Below are positions 1 through 7,202 of a DNA stretch of 11,153 nucleotides, one piece after another (position 1 is the stretch's first letter; every line of letters starts with the position of its first letter). The translations under genes and the position numbers were made by a program. This DNA comes from Nanobdellota archaeon (GTDB lineage: Archaea > Nanobdellota > Nanobdellia > SCGC-AAA011-G17 > VGLX01). Location of the stretch: positions 1 through 11,153 of the forward strand of contig JAUYDG010000035.1 of assembly GCA_030691925.1 (NCBI GenBank). The letters are read 5' to 3'. The notes under the pieces were generated by a model. It worked only from the letters and a program-made list of their open reading frames with translations. It made no database searches and was not told the DNA's origin.

Positions 1-12
1 TTTACCTAACAT
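1..12 (-). CDS. possible start of the next pilus-operon gene (window edge)
   Basis: Downstream of the pilus platform gene, after a six-base gap, the minus strand has an ATG followed by codons reading M-L-G-K before the window ends. The same strand and tight spacing fit a further cistron of the pilus operon. Only four codons are visible, so no function can be given and the start itself may be chance. Confidence 0.25.
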
Positions 13-18
13 TGAAGT

Positions 19-1344
19 TTACTCTGGTTGTGTGAAGTTTAGGAATACTATGAAAGCCATGTTTAGCAAAGGCAGTATAGCATAAGTGCCTACGGTTGCT
101 ATGATATTTACGCTTAAGCCCATTATTGCCCCGCCCATCATCTGGATTATTGCCAGTGTTACGAAGAAGAGCAATGGCGCTGCTATCAGTATTCCTGTGT
201 AGACGTCAGCGTATGTTGCTAATATTTCTATATACTTTTTCCTTTCTAGCCGGTAGTTTACCATGGCCTCGTCTGCTTTTGCGGTCAGGTAGTCTTTTAG
301 GCTTCCTCCGGTTTCTATTGTTGTTACTAGCCCCAGGAGTAGCTCTCTGAATTCTTCTGACGGTGTTGTCAACGCTACTGTTCTCAAGGCTGTGGATAGG
401 TTGTAGCCGAATAGGTTTACGTAGTTGATTATCTTTTTTATCTCCCCCTCTAGCCCTTTGTATTCTCCTGAGCTGAAGAGGAGGTTGAACATTGATATTG
501 GATGGGCTCCTGAGCCAGCGACTGCTGCCATGTGTATTATGACAAACGGGAGGTCGTTTTTTATCTGTCTTCTTCTGGTATTAGCTTGTGACACGGGTAT
601 GAAGAAGAACACAGCTAGGGTTGCTATTCCTGCCACTGCGCTTAGGGTTATGCTTTGGAATATTGTTTGGATTATTTTGAATATGGTTATTTCTGCTCCG
701 AATAGTGATATAAGCAGGGCTGTGAGCAGCGTTACGAATGATACGATTATTGCTGTGAACAGCATCATGCTCACGTAAGTTTTGGATAGTATTTTTGTGT
801 CAGAGGTTCTTAGCGCATGCACGAGGTTTTCGTACATTTTTGGCATGCTTTTGATTAGCTTTTCAGAGTACTCTTCTACGAAGCTATTAGCTAGTTTGCC
901 GTAAGGGTTCGCTTCGTAGACCGTGTAGTCTTTTAATATTAGGAGCTCTTTGCTTTCTTCTGGCCTTAGCCTTTCTATGTATTCTTCGTCTATTCTTAGT
1001 TCTTCTTTGTATTTCTTTTCTTCTTTTTTGCTTAAGTAGAATATTGGTTGTTGTTCTATGGGCATTGCTGTCTCTTTTTGTGTAAGCTGGTTTGCTATTT
1101 CATCAGTTTTTGCTTCTATTTCGTTGAATGATTGGCTTATGTAGGAATCGAAGTAGGACGTCCAAGCTTCTATAGTTCTTCCTTTTAGAAAAATGTTCAG
1201 TTTTTCTTTGTAATCCTTTTCGTTAGGGTGCGTTTTTTTAAATTCCTCTACTGATTCTAAAAATTTTTTTTTGTTTTCTCTGTATTTTTTTATTTCTTGG
1301 GCTAGTGTTTCTATTCTTTTTGCTAGAACTTTGATGTCATTCAT
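19..1344 (-). CDS. Type IV pilus/secretion platform membrane protein, FlaJ/TadC (T2SF) family
   Basis: 441 aa. This is the inner-membrane platform that partners the secretion ATPase when pilins or archaellins are assembled. The first ~185 residues are charged, lysine/glutamate-rich and predicted helical, probably cytoplasmic. Hydrophobic segments lie at about 191-215, 228-252, 383-405 and 412-436. The T2SF-type cytoplasmic part between them (about 257-380) carries an ETGGSLKDYL motif (344-353) typical of the family. The ATG lies inside the end of the upstream 57-codon gene (8-nt overlap, ATGAATGA), with no clear SD, so translation is probably coupled. The ATPase is two genes upstream. No archaellum-specific genes such as FlaH are seen here, so a type IV pilus or a general secretion role is more likely than motility. 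Family certain, substrate unknown. Confidence 0.9.
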   Translation of the reverse strand: MNDIKVLAKRIETLAQEIKKYRENKKKFLESVEEFKKTHPNEKDYKEKLNIFLKGRTIEAWTSYFDSYISQSFNEIEAKTDEIANQLTQKETAMPIEQQPIFYLSKKEEKKYKEELRIDEEYIERLRPEESKELLILKDYTVYEANPYGKLANSFVEEYSEKLIKSMPKMYENLVHALRTSDTKILSKTYVSMMLFTAIIVSFVTLLTALLISLFGAEITIFKIIQTIFQSITLSAVAGIATLAVFFFIPVSQANTRRRQIKNDLPFVIIHMAAVAGSGAHPISMFNLLFSSGEYKGLEGEIKKIINYVNLFGYNLSTALRTVALTTPSEEFRELLLGLVTTIETGGSLKDYLTAKADEAMVNYRLERKKYIEILATYADVYTGILIAAPLLFFVTLAIIQMMGGAIMGLSVNIIATVGTYAILPLLNMAFIVFLNFTQPE

Positions 1345-1510
1345 TTTTTCTTTCTTCTTTGGCTGTTCTTTTGAGGTTGTCGCAGACTTTTAGTATGTAG
1401 GCTTTTGTTTGCTCCGCTTTTTTCTTGTCTTTTTGTTGCAATGCTGTTTCGTACTCGTATGCGATTTCTATTATAGTTTTTGCTGCTTGTTCTATGGCTT
1501 CCGTCGTCAT
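1337..1510 (-). CDS. small 57-aa helical protein between the pilus ATPase and platform genes
   Basis: An uninterrupted 58-codon frame begins at ATG 1510-1508 and stops with TGA at 1339-1337. Its ATG shares bases with the ATPase stop (ATGA), and its stop overlaps the platform-protein start (ATGAATGA). An AAGGAGA-like SD lies about 11 nt upstream. The product (MTTEAIEQAAKTIIEIA...) has no membrane segment, is rich in A, E, K and Q, and looks like two amphipathic helices joined near QQKDKKK (25-31). A single Cys is at position 43. I do not recognise a family. Its place between two genes whose products form one machine, with stop-start overlaps on both sides, suggests a small cytoplasmic accessory of the pilus motor. 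It is easily missed because of its length. Confidence 0.7.
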   Translation of the reverse strand: MTTEAIEQAAKTIIEIAYEYETALQQKDKKKAEQTKAYILKVCDNLKRTAKEERKNE

Positions 1511-3147
1511 TTTAGCCCGAATCTCCTTAAAACCTCTTGAGGCATTTTGTAGTATTGGTTTATCACTTCATATACTTCTTTGAAGCCGAACATTTTTCTT
1601 TGGTACATTGCCATCAGCAGGTTTACTCTCCTTTTCCATTCTGTTAGCAAAGTTTCTTTTGGTATTCCATGCTCTTTTGATATTTTGTCCAGCATTCTGC
1701 TGTCTGTTTTGTAGAAGAATACGTCTCTTGCAGGGTCTCTTACGAACGGCGTATTGACCACAGCGTTTCCTTCACTGGGTACACTTATTATTTCCACAAC
1801 TTCTTTAAGCCTTCTTACAGGCTTGCCTCCAACTTTGGTCTGTATCATCACGCACACTATGTTTAAGGTTTCTACCAAGGCTGGTGACAAGTCTATCGGG
1901 TGTGTTTCAAGCCTTTTTACCATGGTGTCCACTGATTCTGCGTGCATCGTACTCATAGTTGGGTGGCCGCTCGCGGCTCCTTGGAATAATACAAATGCTT
2001 CTTTTCCCCTTATTTCTCCTACTATCACGTAGTCTGGCCTTTGCCTGAAGCTTTCCCTTAGCAGGTCGAACAGGCTTACTTCTCCGTGTCTTTCTCCGGT
2101 TATGTTTGCCAGGCCTGTTCCTGCTCTTGCTACTGATGGTAGCCAGTTCTCGTGCAATAAGTTTAATTCCCTAGTGTCTTCTATAGTTATGATTCTTGCT
2201 GCTGGTGGTATGAAAAAGGCTAATGAGTTTAGGAATGAGGTTTTTCCTGAGCCTGTCCCCCCTATTATCATCATATTTGCTTCGTATTCTACTAGCAGCC
2301 ATAAGTAAGCTAATATCTCTGGCGATACTGTTCCGAAGTCCATCAGTCTTATAGGGGTCCACGGCTCTTTTGTAAACTTTCTGATACTGAACGTAGGTCC
2401 TCTGGAGCTGATATCTACCGTGTAGGTAGCGTTTATTCTAGATCCGTCGGGAAGAGCACCATCTAGTAGTGGAGATGCATAAGAAACGTATTTGCCGCAT
2501 TTTTGCGCGACTTTTTCTACGAAGCTCATAAGCACTCTATTGTCAGGAAATATTATGTTAGTTCTTATGTGCCTGTATTTCCTGTGTACTATGTAGCGAG
2601 GTGTTTGGCTTCCGTTGCATTCTACGACTTCTATGAAATAGTCGTTCATTAGTGGTTCTATCTCGTTTAGCCCTACAAAGTCTCTGTAGAGGTAGTACAT
2701 CATTTTTAGGAATGTTTCCTGGGTTATGCTTATCTTGTATTCTGTCAGCAGGACTCTGAGGTTTTTTTCCAGGTATTCTATGATCTTGTTTGTTTCTTTT
2801 ATGTTCAGGAAGCTGATGTTGATGAGCTCTTTTATTCCTTCCTCTAGTCTTTCTCGGACTTTGTTTTCTTCTTCATTTAGTAATGGCTCTTCTACAGCGT
2901 ATACCAGTTCGTTTTCTTTTGTATCCCAGTATATGTGGGCGTAAGCGTAAGGAGGAATTAGCGGGTATTTTACATTCATTATGGTCGCGTCTTTTAGTTC
3001 TGGCAGTACTATAATTTCTTTTAATGTTTCTATTTGGAATAGCGTTTTTTCTTCTTTTGCCTCTGTTATTGGCAGTTCCTTAGGTTTTTTTCCCAGGAAC
3101 CAGTCAAATAATGATTGTTTTTGCCCTTTCTTACCTATTAAGACCAA
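1507..3147 (-). CDS. Type II/IV secretion system ATPase, FlaI/TadA (GspE) family
   Basis: 546 aa. Hexameric ATPase that powers pilus or archaellum-like assembly at the cytoplasmic face. The N-terminal domain (about 40-250) precedes the RecA-like core. Walker A is GGTGSGKTS (296-304), the Asp box lies in TIEDTREL (321-328, E323/D324), Walker B is YVIVGEIRG (373-381, E378), and the His-box histidines are H395 and H402 in SGHPTMSTMHAES. All catalytic motifs are intact. The start is TTG at 3147-3145, chosen because a strong SD (GAGGTGA, 3158-3152) lies 4 nt upstream and no better ATG exists near it. First gene of the ATPase/small protein/platform operon. Length is normal for FlaI-like proteins. 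The pilins are not in the window. Confidence 0.93.
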   Translation of the reverse strand: MVLIGKKGQKQSLFDWFLGKKPKELPITEAKEEKTLFQIETLKEIIVLPELKDATIMNVKYPLIPPYAYAHIYWDTKENELVYAVEEPLLNEEENKVRERLEEGIKELINISFLNIKETNKIIEYLEKNLRVLLTEYKISITQETFLKMMYYLYRDFVGLNEIEPLMNDYFIEVVECNGSQTPRYIVHRKYRHIRTNIIFPDNRVLMSFVEKVAQKCGKYVSYASPLLDGALPDGSRINATYTVDISSRGPTFSIRKFTKEPWTPIRLMDFGTVSPEILAYLWLLVEYEANMMIIGGTGSGKTSFLNSLAFFIPPAARIITIEDTRELNLLHENWLPSVARAGTGLANITGERHGEVSLFDLLRESFRQRPDYVIVGEIRGKEAFVLFQGAASGHPTMSTMHAESVDTMVKRLETHPIDLSPALVETLNIVCVMIQTKVGGKPVRRLKEVVEIISVPSEGNAVVNTPFVRDPARDVFFYKTDSRMLDKISKEHGIPKETLLTEWKRRVNLLMAMYQRKMFGFKEVYEVINQYYKMPQEVLRRFGLK

Positions 3148-3151
3148 TCTT

Positions 3152-3158
3152 TCACCTC
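3152..3158 (-). promoter_or_regulatory. Shine-Dalgarno that fixes the TTG start of the pilus ATPase
   Basis: The minus strand reads GAGGTGA four nt before TTG (3147). The spacing and complementarity to the 16S anti-SD support the non-ATG start. It stands out in a window where several other first genes have no SD. Confidence 0.7.
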
Positions 3159-3195
3159 TTATTTATTCCTCTAACTATATTTCAAAATACCCTTC

Positions 3196-3210
3196 TTATA
3201 CTTAAATAAC
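3196..3210 (-). promoter_or_regulatory. probable TATA box of the pilus operon
   Basis: On the minus strand this AT-rich segment reads GTTATTTAAGTATAA. It lies about 50-60 nt before the ATPase start, which leaves room for a short 5' leader (about 25-30 nt) carrying the SD. No other promoter-like element is seen in the 83-nt gap, so the operon probably starts here. Confidence 0.4.
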
Positions 3211-3230
3211 TTTCTATAAAGAATCTATAA

Positions 3231-3869
3231 TTATAAGGTTTCCATTCTTATGTTCGGCATCAGGTTTTGCTTTAGCTCTTCTGGTTCCGCTTCTGTCCCT
3301 TGTATTTTGTTGTAATGCATGGGGATGAGTATTTTTGGTTTTATCATGTTGGCTGCTTTTGCTGCTTCCTTAATATCCATAGTGTATGTTCCGCCAATTG
3401 GCAGCATGGCTATGTCAATGTTTTGTAGATGCATCATTTCTGGAACAGCGTCTGTGTCGCCTGCATGGTAAATCCTTTTGTTTTGAATGTTCAGCACGTA
3501 GCCTACCCAGTCATTTTCTTTTGGGTGAAACTTTTTGTTTATATTATAAGCTGGTACGGTTTCTATTTTTAGAGAGTTAATATCATAACTCTTATTTGGC
3601 TCTACCGGTATGATCTTGACTTTGTTGATGCTTGACACCTTGCTTAGGCAGTCTGGCGGTGCTGCTATGACCGTGCCTTCCCGAGCTATTTTCCTTATAT
3701 CGTTTATGCTGCAGTGGTCGTAGTGCCCGTGTGTTATCAGGATTATGTCAGCCTTTTCTTCGCTTTTTATGTCGAAAGGGTCTATGTAGATTGTGCTTCC
3801 GTCTGTTTTTATTTTGAAGCTTGCATGGCCCAGCCATTCTATGCTGATGTTGTCGATTATCATTTTCAA
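3231..3869 (-). CDS. Metal-dependent hydrolase, UPF0173/UlaG-like metallo-beta-lactamase fold
   Basis: 212 aa. Binuclear metal hydrolase of the UPF0173/UlaG-like group, probably cytoplasmic; the physiological substrate is not known. The family metal ligands are present: H47, H49, D51 and H52 in THGHYDHC, H135 and D138 in YHAGDTDA, and H185 in IPMHYN. The G-H pair at 14-15 (WLGHASF) is the usual N-terminal strand. The length is normal. The start is uncertain. TTG (3869-3867) overlaps the stop of the upstream DJ-1-like gene (TTGA), while ATG two codons later (3863-3861) gives MIIDNISIEWLGH and is at least as likely. Neither has an SD. Tight coupling makes a two-gene operon with the DJ-1-like gene. 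Confidence 0.88.
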   Translation of the reverse strand: MKMIIDNISIEWLGHASFKIKTDGSTIYIDPFDIKSEEKADIILITHGHYDHCSINDIRKIAREGTVIAAPPDCLSKVSSINKVKIIPVEPNKSYDINSLKIETVPAYNINKKFHPKENDWVGYVLNIQNKRIYHAGDTDAVPEMMHLQNIDIAMLPIGGTYTMDIKEAAKAANMIKPKILIPMHYNKIQGTEAEPEELKQNLMPNIRMETL

Positions 3870-4384
3870 CTTTTTAGTGCTTTGGCTATTGTTTCTGCGA
3901 ATTCTCTTGCTGAGTTAGGTCCGTCAGCAGTTATTATTTTTCCGTCTTGGGTTACTGGTTTTCCAGTGTATATGGCTCCTTTTTCTTCCAGTTTTTTTCC
4001 TTCACTGGACCACACTGTTGCTCTTTTACCTTGTAATATTTCGGAGTTTGCTAGGATTACTGGTGCTATGCATATTGCTGCTACTATTTTTCCTTTTTCG
4101 TAAGCAGTTTTTGCCAGGTTTAAGGCCGTCTTATCATTGAAGTAAGTGGCTGAGCCTGGACCTCCGACAAAGATAACTGCATCATAATCTGCGGTAGCAT
4201 CTTTTAGCAAAATATCAATTTTAACTTTTTTCTTTTCGATTTTGCTTATGGCCTCTTTTTCTTTTGATGCTGTTATGACTTTTGTACCATAATTTTCTAA
4301 TACTTGTTTTGGCACAAAGTATTCTTCATCTCTAAAGCCATCTGGTGCTATAACCATGAGCACTTTTTTGTTTGACAAATCCAT
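3866..4384 (-). CDS. DJ-1/PfpI-superfamily protein
   Basis: 172 aa with a flavodoxin-like Rossmann fold. C105 in AAICIAP (103-108) sits at the nucleophile elbow, and E21 in GFRDEEYF aligns with the glutamate that contacts this Cys in DJ-1. GGPGS (74-78) and the C-terminal TADGP (152-156) are family signatures. The residue after the Cys is Ile106, whereas PfpI proteases/deglycases have His there. The Cys-His pair is therefore missing and a peptidase activity should not be assumed; a stress-related or redox-sensing role is possible. The start is supported by an SD (GGAGGTC, 4397-4391) 6 nt upstream. It is the first gene of a pair with the UPF0173 hydrolase, whose TTG candidate start overlaps its stop. 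Confidence 0.88.
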   Translation of the reverse strand: MDLSNKKVLMVIAPDGFRDEEYFVPKQVLENYGTKVITASKEKEAISKIEKKKVKIDILLKDATADYDAVIFVGGPGSATYFNDKTALNLAKTAYEKGKIVAAICIAPVILANSEILQGKRATVWSSEGKKLEEKGAIYTGKPVTQDGKIITADGPNSAREFAETIAKALKS

Positions 4385-4615
4385 TTTCTTGACCTCCTTT
4401 TGTTCTGTTATTTATTTTTCAATTTTTTCTGTGACGCAACCTACTTAATAATAAAATTAATAAAACTACCAACGATTCTTGCATAGTATCCGAAAATTTT
4501 TAAATTTAAATACTTTACTAAGCTAACCACAGTCTATTGGACCAAGAAATGTTTGACTAGTTTAAAATACCTTGCCATAAAATTTATAAATCATAGAATA
4601 AATACCTCTTTTAAA
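4385..4615. other. divergent intergenic region between the DJ-1-like gene and the Cys-pair protein
   Basis: About 230 AT-rich bases hold the control signals of two divergent genes. Leftward there is only the SD of the DJ-1-like gene and no single clear TATA box. Rightward there are two TATA-like elements, TTTAAATA at 4507-4514 and TTTATAAA at 4583-4590. I see no RNA gene or stable hairpin. Confidence 0.5.
4583..4590 (+). promoter_or_regulatory. TATA box for a leaderless transcript of the Cys-pair protein
   Basis: TTTATAAA is centred about 30 nt before ATG 4616, the distance at which an archaeal transcript would start at or just before the ATG. No SD precedes the ATG. This is why 4616 is preferred over the upstream in-frame TTG at 4553. 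Confidence 0.5.
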
Positions 4616-5263
4616 ATGAGTTGTAATGTATCTAAAAAAACTATTTTTGTGCTCTTTGTTGTAACAATCTTAATGTTGTCAGCTTTGCTGTATCTCAAAA
4701 TATTCCCTTCTGAAAAAGAATTAGAACCGTATCCAAAAGAAATGGAAAAAGCAGTAGAACATTGGTGTGCAGATATCAAAGATAGATATTATCGTGCGAT
4801 ATGTATCCGTACCTTAAAGGAAGATCCTGGGTGCAGTAACAATTTCGATGCTAAGGGTTATTGTGTGGCTGCAACATTCTCTAGAGATGCTTTGAGAGGA
4901 ATAGAATCAGTATGTAAAAAATATTCTGATCCAATAACCGGATATATTTGTGTAGCAAAGACGATTGCATATAGGGATGTAGAAGCTGCAAGGGAATATT
5001 GTAGCCAAAAAATAGAAGATGAAGATTGGAGATATTTCTGTTATGCAGACGTAACGAGCAAAGTGGATTTGGAGGGTGGGGAAAAATTATGTGCAGATAT
5101 TCCAGGTTCTGATATGATGCATTTTTGCTATGGATTAATGGCCAGTAAAAAAAATAATTTTAAAGGGGATATTGCTGCAATACAGGAGCACTGCTCAAAA
5201 ATAAGTGACAAATTCCCTTCTAAAGGTGCATGTAAGGGTTGGGGTTATGTAGAAAAGACTTGA
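4616..5263 (+). CDS. membrane-anchored protein with six repeated cysteine pairs
   Basis: 215 aa from ATG 4616. An in-frame TTG at 4553 would add 21 residues, but the TATA box at 4583-4590 lies inside that extension. Residues 8-29 (KKTIFVLFVVTILML...) form a signal anchor, so the rest should face outside. The outer domain has twelve cysteines in six pairs spaced C-x(9-12)-C: 51/63, 73/83, 100/112, 129/142, 159/171 and 193/206. The pairs recur every 22-34 residues, usually with an aromatic shortly before the second Cys. This looks like a disulphide-stapled helical-hairpin repeat array, Sel1- or Hcp-like in concept but with different spacing. I recognise no named family. It is more AT-rich than the genes to its left and ends 3 bp from the convergent SGNH gene. 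Confidence 0.75.
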   Translation: MSCNVSKKTIFVLFVVTILMLSALLYLKIFPSEKELEPYPKEMEKAVEHWCADIKDRYYRAICIRTLKEDPGCSNNFDAKGYCVAATFSRDALRGIESVCKKYSDPITGYICVAKTIAYRDVEAAREYCSQKIEDEDWRYFCYADVTSKVDLEGGEKLCADIPGSDMMHFCYGLMASKKNNFKGDIAAIQEHCSKISDKFPSKGACKGWGYVEKT

Positions 5264-5266
5264 AAA

Positions 5267-6226
5267 CTAAATTTGGAGAATAGTTCTGTTTTCTGCATCA
5301 GGAATAAGATTTTTTTCAATTAAATAATTGTAAGTTGCTTTTGCTGCTATTTCTTGCCCTTTTTCATTTGGATGATAATCCCAATAATTTGCCCGAATTG
5401 ATTCAAAATCATAATCTTGGTAATATTCATAAAGATTTAATACTGCAAGTCCTTGCTCTAATCCGTTTTTTATCTTATTATAAAGTTCTTCTGGTTCGTG
5501 TTCATGGGGTATCATAAGGGGGAATATAACTATGACCGTTTTAAAATTATTTTTGTCTCCTAGAATCTTTATTTCTTTTAACAGGTTTTTTTCTTTTCCC
5601 CAATTTTCGCTTTTGTATAGTCCTTTTATATGGGAAAGATATCCACACTGCGGCGGTGGGGCATGTCTGCACCATTCTTCTGCTAAATTTTTTAGTATAA
5701 AATAATAAAAATGTGGAAATTCCCCGTTTTTATTTCTTAAACTAACTCTCATTTCATCTACTTTTCTTTTGATAACATTTGGGTCGTTATATCCTTCAAA
5801 CTCAATGTCGTTAATATTGAAATTAATAATTACAAGGTCTGGTTTATATTTTAGACCATAATCTTTTAAGGTATTTAGCTCATCTTCTGTACCATGGCTA
5901 GGTCTACCAAAATTAAACACTTCGTATATTATGCCCTCTTCATTTTTATTAAGCACTTTTTCAAGTACTTTTGGGCTAGTATCTTCAGTTTTGTAAACTC
6001 CAAGTCCATAAGTAAAAGAATCCCCCAGCACTTCAATCCTGAACGTGTTATTAGTTTTTTGTAAATTATGGTTATAATCCCTATATCCTTCTAAATTTGA
6101 TGGGTAATCTATTGTGAAGGGATTCCCATCTTTATATAAAATCATCCTAGTAACTAATTCTCCACCGATATAAAAAAGGATAAGTGTAACAGTCAATAAT
6201 AGTAGGTTTTTATAATTTTTTTTCAT
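5267..6226 (-). CDS. membrane-anchored SGNH/GDSL-family hydrolase
   Basis: 319 aa. An N-terminal hydrophobic segment (about 7-23) anchors the protein, with the catalytic domain expected outside. SGNH blocks are visible: block I VLGDSFTYG (66-74, nucleophile S70), block II NFGRPS (105-110, G107), block III NFNIND (135-140, N139) and block V DYHP (283-286, D283/H285). The proteins are esterases or acetyl-hydrolases acting on lipids or glycans; this substrate is unknown, and modification of surface glycans is a guess. Its ATG directly abuts the Kae1 stop (TAGATG) with no SD, so it is probably translated by coupling and is the last gene of the GTPase-Kae1 operon. Codon use is more AT-rich than in Kae1, which hints at a later addition. 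Confidence 0.85.
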   Translation of the reverse strand: MKKNYKNLLLLTVTLILFYIGGELVTRMILYKDGNPFTIDYPSNLEGYRDYNHNLQKTNNTFRIEVLGDSFTYGLGVYKTEDTSPKVLEKVLNKNEEGIIYEVFNFGRPSHGTEDELNTLKDYGLKYKPDLVIINFNINDIEFEGYNDPNVIKRKVDEMRVSLRNKNGEFPHFYYFILKNLAEEWCRHAPPPQCGYLSHIKGLYKSENWGKEKNLLKEIKILGDKNNFKTVIVIFPLMIPHEHEPEELYNKIKNGLEQGLAVLNLYEYYQDYDFESIRANYWDYHPNEKGQEIAAKATYNYLIEKNLIPDAENRTILQI

Positions 6227-7198
6227 CTACCAATTCACAACTACATCATCCGTTCTTTCGTAAGGTTTTATGTCAGCCTTTTCTGAGTTTACTGCATTTT
6301 TCTGTTCTAGTACTCCTTGCCAGCATATCATCGCGCCGTTGTCGACTAAAAGGTCGTTGGGTGGTATGAAACATTCTGCGTTCCTTTCCTCGCACATCGT
6401 CTTTGCCATCTCTTGTAGTCTTTTGTTGCAGGCTACTCCTCCGCCTAGCAGGAGTTCTTTTTTTTGGCAGTGTGCCATCGCTCTTTCAGCAACTTCTAAC
6501 AGCATTGCGAATACTGTTTCTTGGCAGGAGTAAGCTAAGTCTTCTATTTTGTATTTTCCTGCGTCATATTTTTGTTTCAAATTAGTTAGCAATCCTGATA
6601 CCGAAACGTCCATACCTTTCACAACATACGGCAGTTCTATCAGGTTTTTCGATTTAAGTGATAATTCGTAAAGCTTAGGTCCTCCTGGGAATCCTAAACC
6701 GGTATGGCGGGCGAATGCGTCCAAAAAGTTTCCTACGCCCTGGTCTAACGTTTCTCCAAAAATCCTGTACTTGTCACCTTCAAATGCTATGACTTGCGTG
6801 TTCGCTCCTGAAACGTATAGTAATACTGGGTCTTTACAATCTGTAACTAATTTGCCAATCTCCAGATGCGAAATACAATGATTACATGGGACTAAAGGTT
6901 TGTTATAATCCTTAGCTAGTTCTTTCGCAACTTTCAATCCCACTCTTAGGCATGGCGCTAATCCTGGCCCACAAGAATAAGAAATCAAATCCAAATCTTT
7001 TAGTTTTATCTTTGCCTGCGTTAAGGCTTTTTCTATCACTTCTTTGTAAACGTTCTCGTGATGCTTTGCCGCTTCCATAGGAACGATGCCGCCTTTTTCA
7101 GTCGTGTAGGTATCTTTTATGTTTGCAAGTATCTTTTTGTCTTTTATTATCCCTATTCCCCATGTATGTGCAGTGCTTTCTATTCCAAGGGCTAACAT
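6227..7198 (-). CDS. kae1: Kae1, tRNA N6-threonylcarbamoyladenosine transferase subunit of KEOPS
   Basis: 323 aa. Catalytic subunit that moves the threonylcarbamoyl group from its adenylate onto A37 of ANN-decoding tRNAs, working with Bud32, Cgi121 and Pcc1. It has the ASKHA fold. The metal ligands are H107 and H111 (NHCISH) and D286 (VDNGAM). Nucleotide-binding loops are SGANTQ (130-135) and GGGVACNKRL (252-261). GETLDQGVGNFLDAFAR (148-164) is the archaeal/eukaryotic version of the TLD motif. There is no C-terminal Bud32 kinase, unlike the fused form in many Euryarchaeota. It starts 4 nt after the GTPase stop and abuts the SGNH gene. The tRNA-Ile(UAU) in this window, decoding AUA with A37, is a plausible substrate. 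Confidence 0.96.
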   Translation of the reverse strand: MLALGIESTAHTWGIGIIKDKKILANIKDTYTTEKGGIVPMEAAKHHENVYKEVIEKALTQAKIKLKDLDLISYSCGPGLAPCLRVGLKVAKELAKDYNKPLVPCNHCISHLEIGKLVTDCKDPVLLYVSGANTQVIAFEGDKYRIFGETLDQGVGNFLDAFARHTGLGFPGGPKLYELSLKSKNLIELPYVVKGMDVSVSGLLTNLKQKYDAGKYKIEDLAYSCQETVFAMLLEVAERAMAHCQKKELLLGGGVACNKRLQEMAKTMCEERNAECFIPPNDLLVDNGAMICWQGVLEQKNAVNSEKADIKPYERTDDVVVNW

Positions 7199-7202
7199 TT
7201 TT

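Noticed and set aside
126..778. Plus-strand frames opposite the platform gene, and similar frames opposite the ATPase, hydrolases, Kae1 and the GTPase
   Set aside because: They lie fully antisense to genes with intact family motifs, have low-complexity Ser/Leu/Phe composition and no own start signals.
19..3147. Archaellum operon
   Set aside because: Only ATPase, small protein and platform are seen; no FlaH or archaellin in the window, so a general type IV pilus call is safer.
3866..4384. Annotation as PfpI protease
   Set aside because: The His next to the nucleophilic Cys is missing.
4553..4615. TTG start 21 codons upstream for the Cys-pair protein
   Set aside because: The extension contains the TATA box at 4583-4590 and gives a basic, AT-driven peptide in front of a normal signal anchor. 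ATG 4616 fits better.
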